A stretch of 23,249 nucleotides of DNA. It comes from a virus. Shown in pieces: positions 12,816 through 21,616 of this stretch. The stretch's first letter is position 1. Each line of letters begins with the position of its first letter. Where the stretch lies: positions 1 through 23,249 of IMG/VR virus record IMGVR_UViG_3300042865_000002; one strand, given 5' to 3'. Position numbers and translations under genes: made by a program. The notes below the pieces were generated by a model, which made no database searches, was not told the DNA's origin, and saw only the letters and a list, made by a program, of their open reading frames with translations.

Positions 12816-14867
12816 ATGCCATTACAAGCTACAAGCGGTGCGGCTAGTTACGATGCCTTTGGAGGCGGGGTTGCTGCTGTACCAAACTATATAGAGTCGG
12901 TGTTTAGCACGTTTCTTTACACAGGGACAAGCGCAAGCCAAACCATAACAAACAATATTGACTTGTCTACTAAGGGTGGATTGGTTTGGTTAAAAGGCAG
13001 GGTTGGCACTTACGGAACATCAAACCATCGGCTATTTGATACTTCTCGTGGAGCGGGAATTTCACTATTGAGTAATTTAACTTCAGGAAATAGTGATATT
13101 AGCGGGTTTTCCTTGTCATCTTTTAACTCAAATGGGTTTTCTTTAGAGGGCAGCTTAACTGATGTAAATCTTTCACCTGATACCTACGCCTCATGGACAT
13201 TCCGCAAGCAACCAAAGTTTTTTGATATTGTGACGTTTAGCACCAATGCTTCAGGCGGTGGAACTTTTACACACAATTTAGGTTCGACCCCCGGTTTCAT
13301 TATTGTCAAGTCAAGTAGCAATGCGGATCAGTGGACTATTTATCATCGTTCATTAGGCACTAGCGGATATATGTATTTAAATACAACCGCCGCTAACAAT
13401 CCTATTGCTGGTTTTTGGAGTGTAAGTTCAACATCAGTAACTTTTGCAGACGGATATGGCCCCGCTAATGCTTCTATGGTTGCCTACCTATTCGCCCATG
13501 ACGCAGGAGGCTTTGGTCTAACTGGTACAGACAATGTGATTTCGTGTGGGTCTTATACGGGTAATAGTTCTTCAACTGGCCCTGTAGTAACGCTTGGGTA
13601 TGAGCCTCAATGGTTAATGGTAAAAGATGCCTCATCCACTAATGACTGGTTCATTATTGACAATATGCGGGGTTTACTTAGCGAAACCGCAGGGGCCGCA
13701 ATACTTTACCCAAATCTTAGTTCTGCTGAATTTGTTTCTGGTGCAAATATAGTAACCCCTACTGCCACAGGTTTTAAAATAACTACAACATCAGATGCGT
13801 TTAACTTTTCTGGTAGAACATACATCTACATAGCCATTCGCAGAGGCCCGATGAAAGTGCCTACGAGTGGGACTAGTGTGTTTTATCCCAATGCCATTGC
13901 ACAGGCAAACACAATTGATTCTACAGGTGTGCCATTTCCACCTGATTTGGTCAATACATTTAGTAGAAACGGAACGGATAGAACATCGCAGTATAACCAA
14001 TTTCAATTTGTAGACCGCTTGCGTGGATTAGGAACACCAAGTGATACATTGAGTGGGGGGGGAGGCCCATCTCTTTTATCAGCATCTACCGCAGCAGAAG
14101 CCAGTGCGTTCTCTTATGTTCAATTAAAAGCTGACTCACAAAATATTACTAGAGCTGGTGGTTGGGGTTCTGCGGCTTATGGTGATTGGATTAACTACTT
14201 CTTCAGACGCGCCCCCAGCTTCTTTGATGAGGTTTGCTATACAGGTAATGGCGGTATAAATAACATACAAAATCATGCTTTGGCTTCTTCTATCGGAATG
14301 TTAATTGTAAAAAGAAGGGATTCGGCAGGAAATTGGTCTGTGTTTGCTCAAGAATCAGGAGGAAATTATTCTTATTGGAATTCGTCTGGCACTGGTACTG
14401 GTCAAGGATTGAATGGAACTGGTGCGGCAACAGGAACTAATTACTCTGGGTTCAATACTTATTTAACTAGTGCTTCATTTAATGCGGCTCAAATAGCGGG
14501 TTCAAATGACATCAATGCCAATGGTGCAACTTATGTAGCCTACCTATTTGCCACTTGTGCAGGTGTTTCCAAAGTAGGTTCATACACAGGCACAGCCACT
14601 ACAAAGCAAATTGATTGCGGTTTTACAGGTGGGGCGAGGTTTGTCTTAATCAAGCGCACAGACTCAACTGGTGATTGGTATGTATGGGATTCAGCACGAG
14701 GAATCGTAAGTGGTAATGACCCTTACTTGCTTTTAAATACCACAGCCGCTGAAGTAACTAACACCGACTACATAGACACATACAGCGCAGGGTTTGAGAT
14801 TAGTTCAACTGCGCCAGCCGCCATCAATGCCTCTGGTGGCTCGTTTATCTTTTTTGCAGTGAGTTGA
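12816..14867 (+). CDS. DUF7483-like repeat appendage protein, possible receptor binder
   Basis: This 683-residue protein starts at ATG 12816, 4 bases after the fibre stop. The frame is open to 12765, but those codons overlap the fibre gene. Repeated modules of roughly 100 residues can be seen: strand blocks like FTHNLGSTPGFIIVKSSSNA-DQWTIYHRS, then LGYEPQWLMVKDASSTNDWF, then ALASSIGMLIVKRRDSAGNW and CGFTGGARFVLIKRTDSTGD, each ending in YVAYLFA- or FIFFAVS-like strands. This is the pattern I recall as DUF7483 in aquatic phages. Its position after the fibre and before a tail chaperone suggests a surface appendage that touches the host. A G8 tract at 14055-14062 lies in the coding frame at residue 414. 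Confidence 0.8.
   Translation: MPLQATSGAASYDAFGGGVAAVPNYIESVFSTFLYTGTSASQTITNNIDLSTKGGLVWLKGRVGTYGTSNHRLFDTSRGAGISLLSNLTSGNSDISGFSLSSFNSNGFSLEGSLTDVNLSPDTYASWTFRKQPKFFDIVTFSTNASGGGTFTHNLGSTPGFIIVKSSSNADQWTIYHRSLGTSGYMYLNTTAANNPIAGFWSVSSTSVTFADGYGPANASMVAYLFAHDAGGFGLTGTDNVISCGSYTGNSSSTGPVVTLGYEPQWLMVKDASSTNDWFIIDNMRGLLSETAGAAILYPNLSSAEFVSGANIVTPTATGFKITTTSDAFNFSGRTYIYIAIRRGPMKVPTSGTSVFYPNAIAQANTIDSTGVPFPPDLVNTFSRNGTDRTSQYNQFQFVDRLRGLGTPSDTLSGGGGPSLLSASTAAEASAFSYVQLKADSQNITRAGGWGSAAYGDWINYFFRRAPSFFDEVCYTGNGGINNIQNHALASSIGMLIVKRRDSAGNWSVFAQESGGNYSYWNSSGTGTGQGLNGTGAATGTNYSGFNTYLTSASFNAAQIAGSNDINANGATYVAYLFATCAGVSKVGSYTGTATTKQIDCGFTGGARFVLIKRTDSTGDWYVWDSARGIVSGNDPYLLLNTTAAEVTNTDYIDTYSAGFEISSTAPAAINASGGSFIFFAVS
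14055..14062 (+). repeat. In-frame G8 tract in the appendage gene
   Basis: Eight G encode part of SGGGGP at about residues 413-418. A gain of one G would shift to a frame that stops after about 25 codons, and a loss of one G to a frame that also stops within about 25 codons; I read both. Such tracts are the usual substrate of slipped-strand phase variation. Confidence 0.7.
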
Positions 14868-14869
14868 GC

Positions 14870-15397
14870 ATGACAAAAGACATATTCCGCAAGCGTTATA
14901 CGCAACACAAGAGCAACGCAAAGATGCGTGGTGTTGAGTTTCTATTCACATTTGTGGAGTGGAAAGATTGGTGGATTGCGACAGGCAAATGGGAACAACG
15001 TGGCAAACTGCGTGGACAATATGTAATGCGTAGGCATGGCGATATTGGGCCTTATTCTATTGACAATGTTTTTTGTGGTGTGACAGAAGAAAATGTTAGA
15101 GATGGTAATTTGGGTAAAGAAATTACTATTGAAACAAGAAATAAAATATCTGCATCAAATAAAGGTCAGTCTCATCCTTGGTCATTAGGTGATAAAAACC
15201 CAATGCACAGACCAGAAGTAAAAGCCAAGATAAGCGCACTAACTAGCGGGTCAAAGCACTACAAAGCACGAATGGTTAACACCCCCTCTGGAATATGGGG
15301 TTCTGCTACTGAATGCGCTAAAGCGTTGAATATGCCAAAGCCAACAGTTGAATGGCGTTGCAAAAATCAGAAATCAGGCTTTGCCTACCTTACATAA
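14870..15397 (+). CDS. Free-standing homing endonuclease with NUMOD3 and NUMOD1-like domains
   Basis: This 175-residue protein starts at ATG 14870; a TTG at 14864 is possible but adds only two residues. The N-terminal part has WWIATGKWEQRG, then YVMRRHGDIGPYSIDNVFCG and ENVRDGN (about 51-80), resembling the His-Me finger type seen in phage HNH-like nucleases. Residues 87-125 (TRNKISASNKGQ, KNPMHRPEVKAKIS) fit NUMOD3, a DNA-contact motif. Residues 136-173 (VNTPSGIWGSATECAKALNM) fit NUMOD1/IENR1 helix-turn-helix. Such genes spread into tail regions of related phages by cutting alleles that lack them. No intron or split gene is visible next to it. The catalytic His is assigned by resemblance only. 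Confidence 0.8.
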   Translation: MTKDIFRKRYTQHKSNAKMRGVEFLFTFVEWKDWWIATGKWEQRGKLRGQYVMRRHGDIGPYSIDNVFCGVTEENVRDGNLGKEITIETRNKISASNKGQSHPWSLGDKNPMHRPEVKAKISALTSGSKHYKARMVNTPSGIWGSATECAKALNMPKPTVEWRCKNQKSGFAYLT

Positions 15398-15405
15398 GGA
15401 ACATC

Positions 15406-15906
15406 ATGCAAATACGAATCGCACAATCAGGACAAGTCATGTACGAAGCAGAATTTCGTGCATATCAAAAAGCCAATGGCGGCCCATCATGGGACATAAC
15501 AACAACTGAAGTCTTAGAGGCTTTGGGTGCTGATGTAGTCTTTGAAGGCCCACAAGCTACAGGTGGTACTGTTTACCAATACTCTCAAGCCTCTGGTGTT
15601 GAGCAGATAGATGGTAAGTGGTACACCAAGTATGTTCTTGGCCCTGTCTTTGTAGATACTACAGATGAGACGGGCAATGTCACATCTGCTACCCAGCATG
15701 AGACTGCTTATAAGGCTCAGAAGGATGCTGAACAGGCTAAGAGTGTTCGTCAGACCCGTGATGATAAACTAACAGAAACTGATTGGAGATTTCGTAGCGA
15801 TATGACTCCATCACAAGAGTGGAAAGACTACTGCCAAGCATTGAGAGATGTTCCTTTGCAAAGTGGTTTCCCTTGGACTATTACTTGGCCTGTTGAGCCA
15901 CAATAA
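15406..15906 (+). CDS. Tail fibre assembly chaperone-like protein
   Basis: This 166-residue protein starts at ATG 15406 after TAAGGA (15396-15400); the open frame reaches back to 15352 only through the previous gene. The C-terminal part (VRQTRDDKLTETDWRFRSDM, then EWKDYCQALRDVPLQSGFPW) matches the Phage_tail_APC-type pattern, known from tail assembly chaperones: R..RD.LL..TDW, W..Y.QALRD, P..WP. The N-terminal part (MQIRIAQSGQVMYEAEFRAY) is less conserved. It likely helps fold or attach the fibre or appendage upstream, from which it is now separated by the homing endonuclease. Confidence 0.82.
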   Translation: MQIRIAQSGQVMYEAEFRAYQKANGGPSWDITTTEVLEALGADVVFEGPQATGGTVYQYSQASGVEQIDGKWYTKYVLGPVFVDTTDETGNVTSATQHETAYKAQKDAEQAKSVRQTRDDKLTETDWRFRSDMTPSQEWKDYCQALRDVPLQSGFPWTITWPVEPQ

Positions 15907-15915
15907 GGAGCAATC

Positions 15916-18024
15916 ATGGCTGTAACTAGCGCACAAATTGTAGATTTTCTGCTTGCTAATCCAGGCATGACTGACGATCAGATCGTCAAGGCTATGGAGG
16001 TTAATGGAGTTTCTCCTGCTCAGATGGCTCAAGCTGTTGGGTTAGACGTTGGTGAGGTTGTTTCCCGAGTAGCGGCTACTGTTCCATCAGGTCAATCTAT
16101 TATTTTAGGCGATACTCGTATTGCTCCTCAATATCAAATAATTGGTTCTGGTGAAGATCAGCAAATTGGTGGCATTGAGAATGTCTATGTTGAAAAAGTA
16201 CCAACTGCAGATGTTAACTATAAGTCTCCTGTTGGTACACCAATTCAGGTTTACAGCCCTACTGGAGAGTTTGTCAACACGATAAAAACTCAAAAAGAAC
16301 AATCATTTTTTGGTGGGCTAATAGATGCTTTTAAAGACCCTGTCGTTCTAGCTGCTTTAGCGGGTGGTTATGGTGCTGGGTTGTTTGGCGGTGCAGGAGC
16401 ATTAGGTGGTGCGGCAGGAACTGTTGGCACTACTGGCTTAACAATGGCTGAACTTGCCCAACTCGATCTTGCTCTTGGTGGTGCGGGTGGTACTCTTGGT
16501 GCTGAAACTTTAGCTGCAGCTTTGACTACTGGTGCGGCTGTGCCAACATTAACCAACTTAACAGGTGGTAGTGGAGTTGGAACATTGGGCGTTACTGGTG
16601 CTAATGGTGCGTTTTTAGGTGAAGGCGTTTTATCAGGAGTGCCAGCATTCGATGCGGCTTTAGCTAATGCTACTGTTGGCGCAACTGGTTTGACAGCGGC
16701 TCAAATTGCGGCATTAACTGCTCAAGATTTAGCTATAGGAGGCGGTGCTTTAGCAGGGACACCACCAGCAACTATACCTGGCTTGCTAACTCCTGCTGCG
16801 ACTACAACTGCGGCTACAACTGCGGCTACAGCACTTACACCTACGGCATTAACACCTGCGGCTACGGCAACTACTATCCCTGCGGCTACAACTGCCGCAA
16901 CTCTTGCCACAACCGCTGCCACAACAGGTCTTACGACAACTCAAGTAGCTGACTTAGTAAAAACAGGGTTAACAACTGCACAAATTGCTAATTTGTTCTC
17001 ATCGGGAGCAACTACTGCGGCTGGTCTTCTGCAACAACAAACGTCTAAAGAAGCGGCTCAAAAAGCCCAAGCAATGATTGACAGAGAGACTGCGGCTGCT
17101 AAACAAGCGGCTCAGTTTAGACCTATTGGCATGACCACTAGATTTGGTGCTTCACAGTTTGGTTTTGATCCCGTAACAGGGCAATTGACTAGCGCAGGAT
17201 ACACTTTAAGCCCTGAAGCTAAGAATGCACAAGACCGATTTGTTAGGTTAGCTGAGTCTGGTATTCAACAAGCAGAAGGCGCACAACAAGCATTTGCTCC
17301 CCTTCAAACAGGCGCACAAAGTTTGTTTGGTTTGGGCAATCAGTATTTGGCTCAGAACCCTCAAGATGTTGCTCAAAACTATCTCAATCAACAGATGGCT
17401 TTGTTGCAACCAGGCAGAGAACTAGAGTTGGCTAATCTGCAAAACAGACTCCAACAACAAGGTCGTGGCGGTCTTTCTGTGGCTCAAGGTGGTGCTTTGG
17501 GTGCTACCACTCCTGAGTTGCAAGCTCTGTATAACGCTAGAGCGCAACAAGAGGCTCAATTGGCGGCTAATGCTCAACAGTATGGTCAACAAAATGTGTT
17601 GTTTGGTGCGGGTCTATTGGGTCAAGGCTCACAAGCTATGGGTCAATACTATGGTGGTCAACAAGCGGCTTATGCACCTTATACGACTGCTTTGGGACAA
17701 GTTCAAGGTCTTGAGACTGCTGCACAACAACCCTTCCAATTGGGCGTTGGTCTTGGTAAAGAAACGTCTACAGCAGGTTACAACGTAGGTCGTTTAGGCT
17801 TAACGGGTGCGGGTCAAAGCGTAGCCTTGGCAACTGGCGCAGACGCAACTAGAAACCCATACGCCTCTGCAATAAGTGGTTTGGCAGCTAACCCTGCATT
17901 GGGGCAATATGTGGGTGGTTTGTTTAGTGGTGTACCGCCCGTTACGGCTATGAGTGCGCCAGCAACAACATTTGGTACTGGTACTTATTATGGCAACCAA
18001 GACCTCATGTCTCAATTCTTGTAA
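15916..18024 (+). CDS. Large internal virion/DNA ejection protein A
   Basis: This 702-residue protein starts after AAGGAG (15904-15909). The N-terminus (SAQIVDFLLANPGMTDDQIV, then SPAQMAQAVGL) is a helical repeat that looks like a small DNA-binding or docking unit. Residues of about 140-175 are hydrophobic and Gly-rich (VVLAALAGGYGAGLFGGAGA), able to insert in a membrane. Residues 292-340 are an Ala/Thr linker. The C-terminal half is Gln/Ala-rich and helical (LQNRLQQQGRGGLSVAQGGA). Size, composition and position after the tail genes match podophage ejection proteins such as gp14-gp16 of T7, which are expelled to form a trans-envelope channel. No lytic transglycosylase motif is visible. Confidence 0.75.
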   Translation: MAVTSAQIVDFLLANPGMTDDQIVKAMEVNGVSPAQMAQAVGLDVGEVVSRVAATVPSGQSIILGDTRIAPQYQIIGSGEDQQIGGIENVYVEKVPTADVNYKSPVGTPIQVYSPTGEFVNTIKTQKEQSFFGGLIDAFKDPVVLAALAGGYGAGLFGGAGALGGAAGTVGTTGLTMAELAQLDLALGGAGGTLGAETLAAALTTGAAVPTLTNLTGGSGVGTLGVTGANGAFLGEGVLSGVPAFDAALANATVGATGLTAAQIAALTAQDLAIGGGALAGTPPATIPGLLTPAATTTAATTAATALTPTALTPAATATTIPAATTAATLATTAATTGLTTTQVADLVKTGLTTAQIANLFSSGATTAAGLLQQQTSKEAAQKAQAMIDRETAAAKQAAQFRPIGMTTRFGASQFGFDPVTGQLTSAGYTLSPEAKNAQDRFVRLAESGIQQAEGAQQAFAPLQTGAQSLFGLGNQYLAQNPQDVAQNYLNQQMALLQPGRELELANLQNRLQQQGRGGLSVAQGGALGATTPELQALYNARAQQEAQLAANAQQYGQQNVLFGAGLLGQGSQAMGQYYGGQQAAYAPYTTALGQVQGLETAAQQPFQLGVGLGKETSTAGYNVGRLGLTGAGQSVALATGADATRNPYASAISGLAANPALGQYVGGLFSGVPPVTAMSAPATTFGTGTYYGNQDLMSQFL
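16789..16930 (+). repeat. Ala/Thr low-complexity tract
   Basis: Many GCGGCTACAACT-like units run nearly in tandem (encoding A-A-T-T and variants) with short Pro insertions. The DNA is more uniform than in the fibre arrays, so this tract may change length between relatives. Confidence 0.8.
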
Positions 18025-18033
18025 GGAATCATC

Positions 18034-19221
18034 ATGGCAGAAAATATCGTAGCGGGTTTGTTTGGGCTGACTCCTGAAATGTATGGTGAGCAACAACGTA
18101 GAAGTGCTTTGCGTGAGGGTATTGACCTCGCTAAACTAACTCCTGGTGAGGCGGGTGCGGCAATGACCTATGCGGGTGCTAGAGGGCTTGGTGGTGCTAT
18201 TGCTGGTGCTTTGGGCATAGAAGACCCACAACTAAAGATGATTAGCACTCGAAACTCTATTGCCCAACAGATAGACCAGACTGATCCTGAGTCAATCTTA
18301 AAAGGCGCTCAGATGTTGGCACAAGCAGGTGACCAACAAGGTGCTATGGCTTTGGCTCAATATGCTCGCCAAGCGCAGAGTGAGATGGCTTTGGTTCAGC
18401 AAAGACGGGCGGCAGAACAGTCTTCTTTGGCTACTGCGGCTAAAACTCAATTGTCTATTGCACAAGAAGTAAATCTGCGTGACGAGTTGTCTAAACTTGG
18501 CCCTAATGCTACACAAGAACAAATTTTGTCTGTTGTTACAAAGTATGGCCCGCCAGATAAAGTAATGGCTGTTTTGCAAAGATCAGCAGACTTAGCGTCT
18601 CAAAGAGAAACTACTCTTCAATTAGGACGTGAAAAAATTGAAGCTAAATTAGAGTCTGATTTAAGACAAGCAAAAACTGATTTAGAAAAAGAGCAATTGC
18701 GGATTGAAGCCAGAAAAGAACTTGCTCAATTGATGGCATCTCTTAAAGGCCCAAGTTCGGCAGTTCTTAAGGCTCAAGAGAAAGCAGAAAAGGTACAAGA
18801 AGGCCAACTGGCTTTGGGAGATACAATTTCTACAGCAGAAACCTTGGTCAAAGATTTAGCCAAAATGGGTGGAATAACAAGCACATCAAAAGGCCCTCTT
18901 GCAAACTTAGTTACATCTTTGCAAACAGGAACTGTTGGTCAAATGGGTGGTCGTGTATTTGGTACAAAAGAACAAGCAAAACGTGATGAACTAAAAAGCA
19001 TCCGATTGCAATTGCTAAATGCTGTAAAAGAAGCTACAGGCATGAGTGCTCAACAACTTAACTCCAATGTTGAATTGAAAACATATTTGGATTCTTTAGG
19101 TAGCGAAGGTATGACAAAAGAGGCAAACTTAGCAATCTTAGATAATCTATCAAGGCGTTACCTTAAAGGTGAAGCTGCTCAACCTGCAAAAAATAAGTCT
19201 GACCCATTGGGTATTCGTTAA
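18034..19221 (+). CDS. Internal virion/ejection protein B, coiled coil
   Basis: This 395-residue protein starts after TAAGGA. The N-terminus (VAGLFGLTPEMYGEQQRRSA) and Gly-rich LGGAIAGALGI segment may contact membrane or capsid. Residues of about 85-260 are long helices rich in Gln, Glu, Lys and Ala (LQLGREKIEAKLESDLRQAK), a coiled coil. The C-terminus ends LKGEAAQPAKNKSDPLGIR. Located between two other large proteins of the same sort, it is probably part of the ejected channel. No enzyme motif is seen. Confidence 0.72.
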   Translation: MAENIVAGLFGLTPEMYGEQQRRSALREGIDLAKLTPGEAGAAMTYAGARGLGGAIAGALGIEDPQLKMISTRNSIAQQIDQTDPESILKGAQMLAQAGDQQGAMALAQYARQAQSEMALVQQRRAAEQSSLATAAKTQLSIAQEVNLRDELSKLGPNATQEQILSVVTKYGPPDKVMAVLQRSADLASQRETTLQLGREKIEAKLESDLRQAKTDLEKEQLRIEARKELAQLMASLKGPSSAVLKAQEKAEKVQEGQLALGDTISTAETLVKDLAKMGGITSTSKGPLANLVTSLQTGTVGQMGGRVFGTKEQAKRDELKSIRLQLLNAVKEATGMSAQQLNSNVELKTYLDSLGSEGMTKEANLAILDNLSRRYLKGEAAQPAKNKSDPLGIR

Positions 19222-19230
19222 GGAGTTTTT

Positions 19231-21414
19231 ATGGCTACGATTGCTGAAATTCGTAAAGAATACCCTCAGTATTCAGACATGACTGATACTCAGTTGGCTG
19301 ATGCTTTTCATTCAAAATTTTATTCAGACATACCAAAAGACACTTTTTATACGCAACTTGGTATAAAAACAACACCCGTATCAAGCATGGAACTTATGTT
19401 TGGTGCTGGTAGCCCTATTGCCAGAACAATTAAAGGTGCGGTAGTAGACCCTGCGTTGGCTGTTAATCAGTTGTTAGCAAGTACGGGTTTGTTTGGTCAA
19501 GATATTAAGCGAGGCGCAACCCAACTTGTTAGCGATGTTGAGCAAGCAACCACTGAAGGTCGTGCAAGAGTTGGTAGTAGTGGTTTTGACCCATACCAGA
19601 CGCTTGGTAATGTTATAAGCCCTGTAAATCGTTTAGTTGGTGTTACACAAGCACCACTTCAAGGTGCAGGTTTAATGGCTAACATAGCCCGATCTGGAAG
19701 CACTGGTGCGGCTTTAAGTGCTTTGCAACCAGTAAATGCTCCTGTGGAACAGTTTGCTGAACGTAAATTAGAGCAAATGGCTACGGGTTTTGTTCTTGGC
19801 CCTGTTGTTGAAGGTGGCGTAAAGGCTGTTGGAGGTCTTTTAAATACACTAAAAGGACTCACGCCTACTGGTCGTCAGGAGTTCATGCAAAAGCAATTGA
19901 ATGAACTTGCTGGGCCTGATCGAACAAAAGTAATTGAAGCATTGCGTGATGCTAAAGAATTAGTAAGTGGTTCTCGACCAACTGCGGCACAAGCAATTTC
20001 TGATATTCCTTCAGCAGTTGAACTTGCGGCTGCACAAAGTAAACTTGCTAGTAAAGCAAAAGTAGCAGGTCAGTTTCAAGAGCGTTTGGTAGAACAACAA
20101 GCGGCTAGGGCAAGAGAAATCCAATCTGTTGCTGGCACAGAGGCTCAGAGAGCTGCTGTAATTGCAAAAAGAGAAGAAGTAACAACGCCAATGCGTGAGG
20201 CAGCATTAGAACAAACCAATCTTGCAGGGCCTATCTTTACCAAGTTAGAAAAAGAGATTTCAGATAAGTTTAATAGCTTGGCGGCTGCTGAACAAACATC
20301 TGGTATGACAGGTTTAGCCGCAACAATTCAAAAATCTCTAGCGGAAAAAGGACGGCCTGGTTGGTTGTCTGCGGGTGATATTGCGTCAGAAGCGGCAGGT
20401 CGTGCAAAAGCATACAAAGAACTTGCAGGGACGTTGCGTGGTGAGGCTCAATTAAAACAATTCCAACTTAATAGCTTAGAACAAAATGGATTCTTTCCAT
20501 TACGTGCATCCGATTTAACAGAACAACTAGATAAAGCCATTCGTGGAACTGTATCTGACCAAAGCAAAGCTGTTTTGCAAGGTATTAGGGATAAAGTTGT
20601 TTCTAAGGCTGATGAAAATGGCTTGTTAAATAGTCGTGATGTATATGAAAACATTAGAAAAATATCCAATCAAGATGTGGCAAAAATGCTTAATCTTGGT
20701 GAGCAATATGCTTCTGGTGGAATTCCTCAACAAGCGGCTAAAGCCTTGGGCAGTGCAAAACAATTTATTGATGCGTCATTGAATAAGTCATCTGATGGAT
20801 TGTGGAGTAAATATCTTACTTCTTATGCTGCTTATAGTAAAAAACTTAATCGCATGGAAGTTGGAGACTACTTGTCTAAGAGTTTAAATACACCTTTGGG
20901 TAAAGAATCTGCTGGTGAATTTGCTACTGCCGTTGAGAATGCTGCGGGAACAATTAAAAAATCCACTGGTATTCCAAGGTTTGATAAGTTGTCAGATGTT
21001 TTGACCCCTAAAGAAGTTGCTTCTGTAAACAACGTATTGGCAGACCTAAAACGTGATTCAAAAACAAAAGAACTTGCAAGAAAAGTTAGTGCCCTTGATA
21101 TTGGTGGCCCTGAAATTCTAAAAGAAGCCCCACAACTGTTAAACAGAACATATACAGTAATGAAGGCGGCTGTTGAATATTTACAAAGAGGTAATGCAAA
21201 CGAATACAACAAACAGATGGCTGAGTTGATGATGAACCCAGGTGCTTTGGCTCAGTTTATGACTGTTGGCATACCTAAAGGCAGAACAAATGAGTTTGTT
21301 TCTTCAATGATGAAGTTAATGGATGCTCCAACTAGATCGGCATTTATTCAGTCCTTTACAGTACCCGCTGCGGCTAAAGAAGTTGGGGATTCACAACTTA
21401 CTATGGCTGAGTAA
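19231..21414 (+). CDS. Internal virion/ejection protein C
   Basis: This 727-residue protein starts after AAGGAG. Its first 45 residues (IRKEYPQYSDMTDTQLADAF, then SDIPKDTFYTQLG) are an opening I recall from many phage virion and ejected proteins. A Gly/Pro/Ala region follows, then long helical stretches (VEQQAARAREIQSVAGTEAQ) to the end. It has no visible protease or muramidase motif. As the longest and last of three consecutive large genes, it resembles the largest ejection protein of podophages, though sequence similarity to T7 gp16 is not evident. The stop shares TAATG with the next gene. Confidence 0.72.
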   Translation: MATIAEIRKEYPQYSDMTDTQLADAFHSKFYSDIPKDTFYTQLGIKTTPVSSMELMFGAGSPIARTIKGAVVDPALAVNQLLASTGLFGQDIKRGATQLVSDVEQATTEGRARVGSSGFDPYQTLGNVISPVNRLVGVTQAPLQGAGLMANIARSGSTGAALSALQPVNAPVEQFAERKLEQMATGFVLGPVVEGGVKAVGGLLNTLKGLTPTGRQEFMQKQLNELAGPDRTKVIEALRDAKELVSGSRPTAAQAISDIPSAVELAAAQSKLASKAKVAGQFQERLVEQQAARAREIQSVAGTEAQRAAVIAKREEVTTPMREAALEQTNLAGPIFTKLEKEISDKFNSLAAAEQTSGMTGLAATIQKSLAEKGRPGWLSAGDIASEAAGRAKAYKELAGTLRGEAQLKQFQLNSLEQNGFFPLRASDLTEQLDKAIRGTVSDQSKAVLQGIRDKVVSKADENGLLNSRDVYENIRKISNQDVAKMLNLGEQYASGGIPQQAAKALGSAKQFIDASLNKSSDGLWSKYLTSYAAYSKKLNRMEVGDYLSKSLNTPLGKESAGEFATAVENAAGTIKKSTGIPRFDKLSDVLTPKEVASVNNVLADLKRDSKTKELARKVSALDIGGPEILKEAPQLLNRTYTVMKAAVEYLQRGNANEYNKQMAELMMNPGALAQFMTVGIPKGRTNEFVSSMMKLMDAPTRSAFIQSFTVPAAAKEVGDSQLTMAE

Positions 21415-21506
21415 TGAAAGACTGGCTGTTTGCTATCTCAGTAGCAGTCCTGATTCTTTGTTTTGTAATTTTCTGTAGTTATATTATTGTTTGGGCATTT
21501 CCGTGA
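21414..21506 (+). CDS. 30-residue single-helix membrane peptide
   Basis: The peptide begins MKDWLFAISVAVLILCFVIF and is one membrane helix from about residue 4 to 27, ending WAFP. It starts one base into the previous stop (TAATG) and overlaps the next GTG start by 4 bases, so coupling supports translation. Size and position at the head of a membrane cassette fit a pinholin-like or accessory lysis peptide; function is not established. Confidence 0.6.
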   Translation: MKDWLFAISVAVLILCFVIFCSYIIVWAFP

Positions 21507-21616
21507 TCGCCTTTCTCTTGGCGGCAACCATAGAGTACCGATGTATTAAATGGACTTGGACTGGTGATGTTTACAACCGAAGGGTTGTTTGCATTAAGTG
21601 GGAGAGAAAGAAATGA
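21503..21616 (+). CDS. 37-residue conserved mini-protein with GTG start
   Basis: It begins with GTG 21503 (GTGA overlap) and ends with TGA 21614-21616, again overlapping the next ATG. The N-terminal segment IAFLLAATI is hydrophobic. EYRCIKWTWTGDVYNRRVVC contains two Cys, three Trp across the protein and an aromatic, basic pattern that I recall from small proteins of related phages. The function is unknown. Confidence 0.6.
   Translation: MIAFLLAATIEYRCIKWTWTGDVYNRRVVCIKWERKK

Noticed and set aside
12816-14867. Target of a diversity-generating retroelement
   Set aside because: No reverse transcriptase and no near-identical template repeat are visible, so only the G8 tract remains as a variation mechanism.
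15916-21414. Lytic transglycosylase or protease in the ejection proteins
   Set aside because: No catalytic motif of either type could be read in the three large proteins; they look like helical structural chains.
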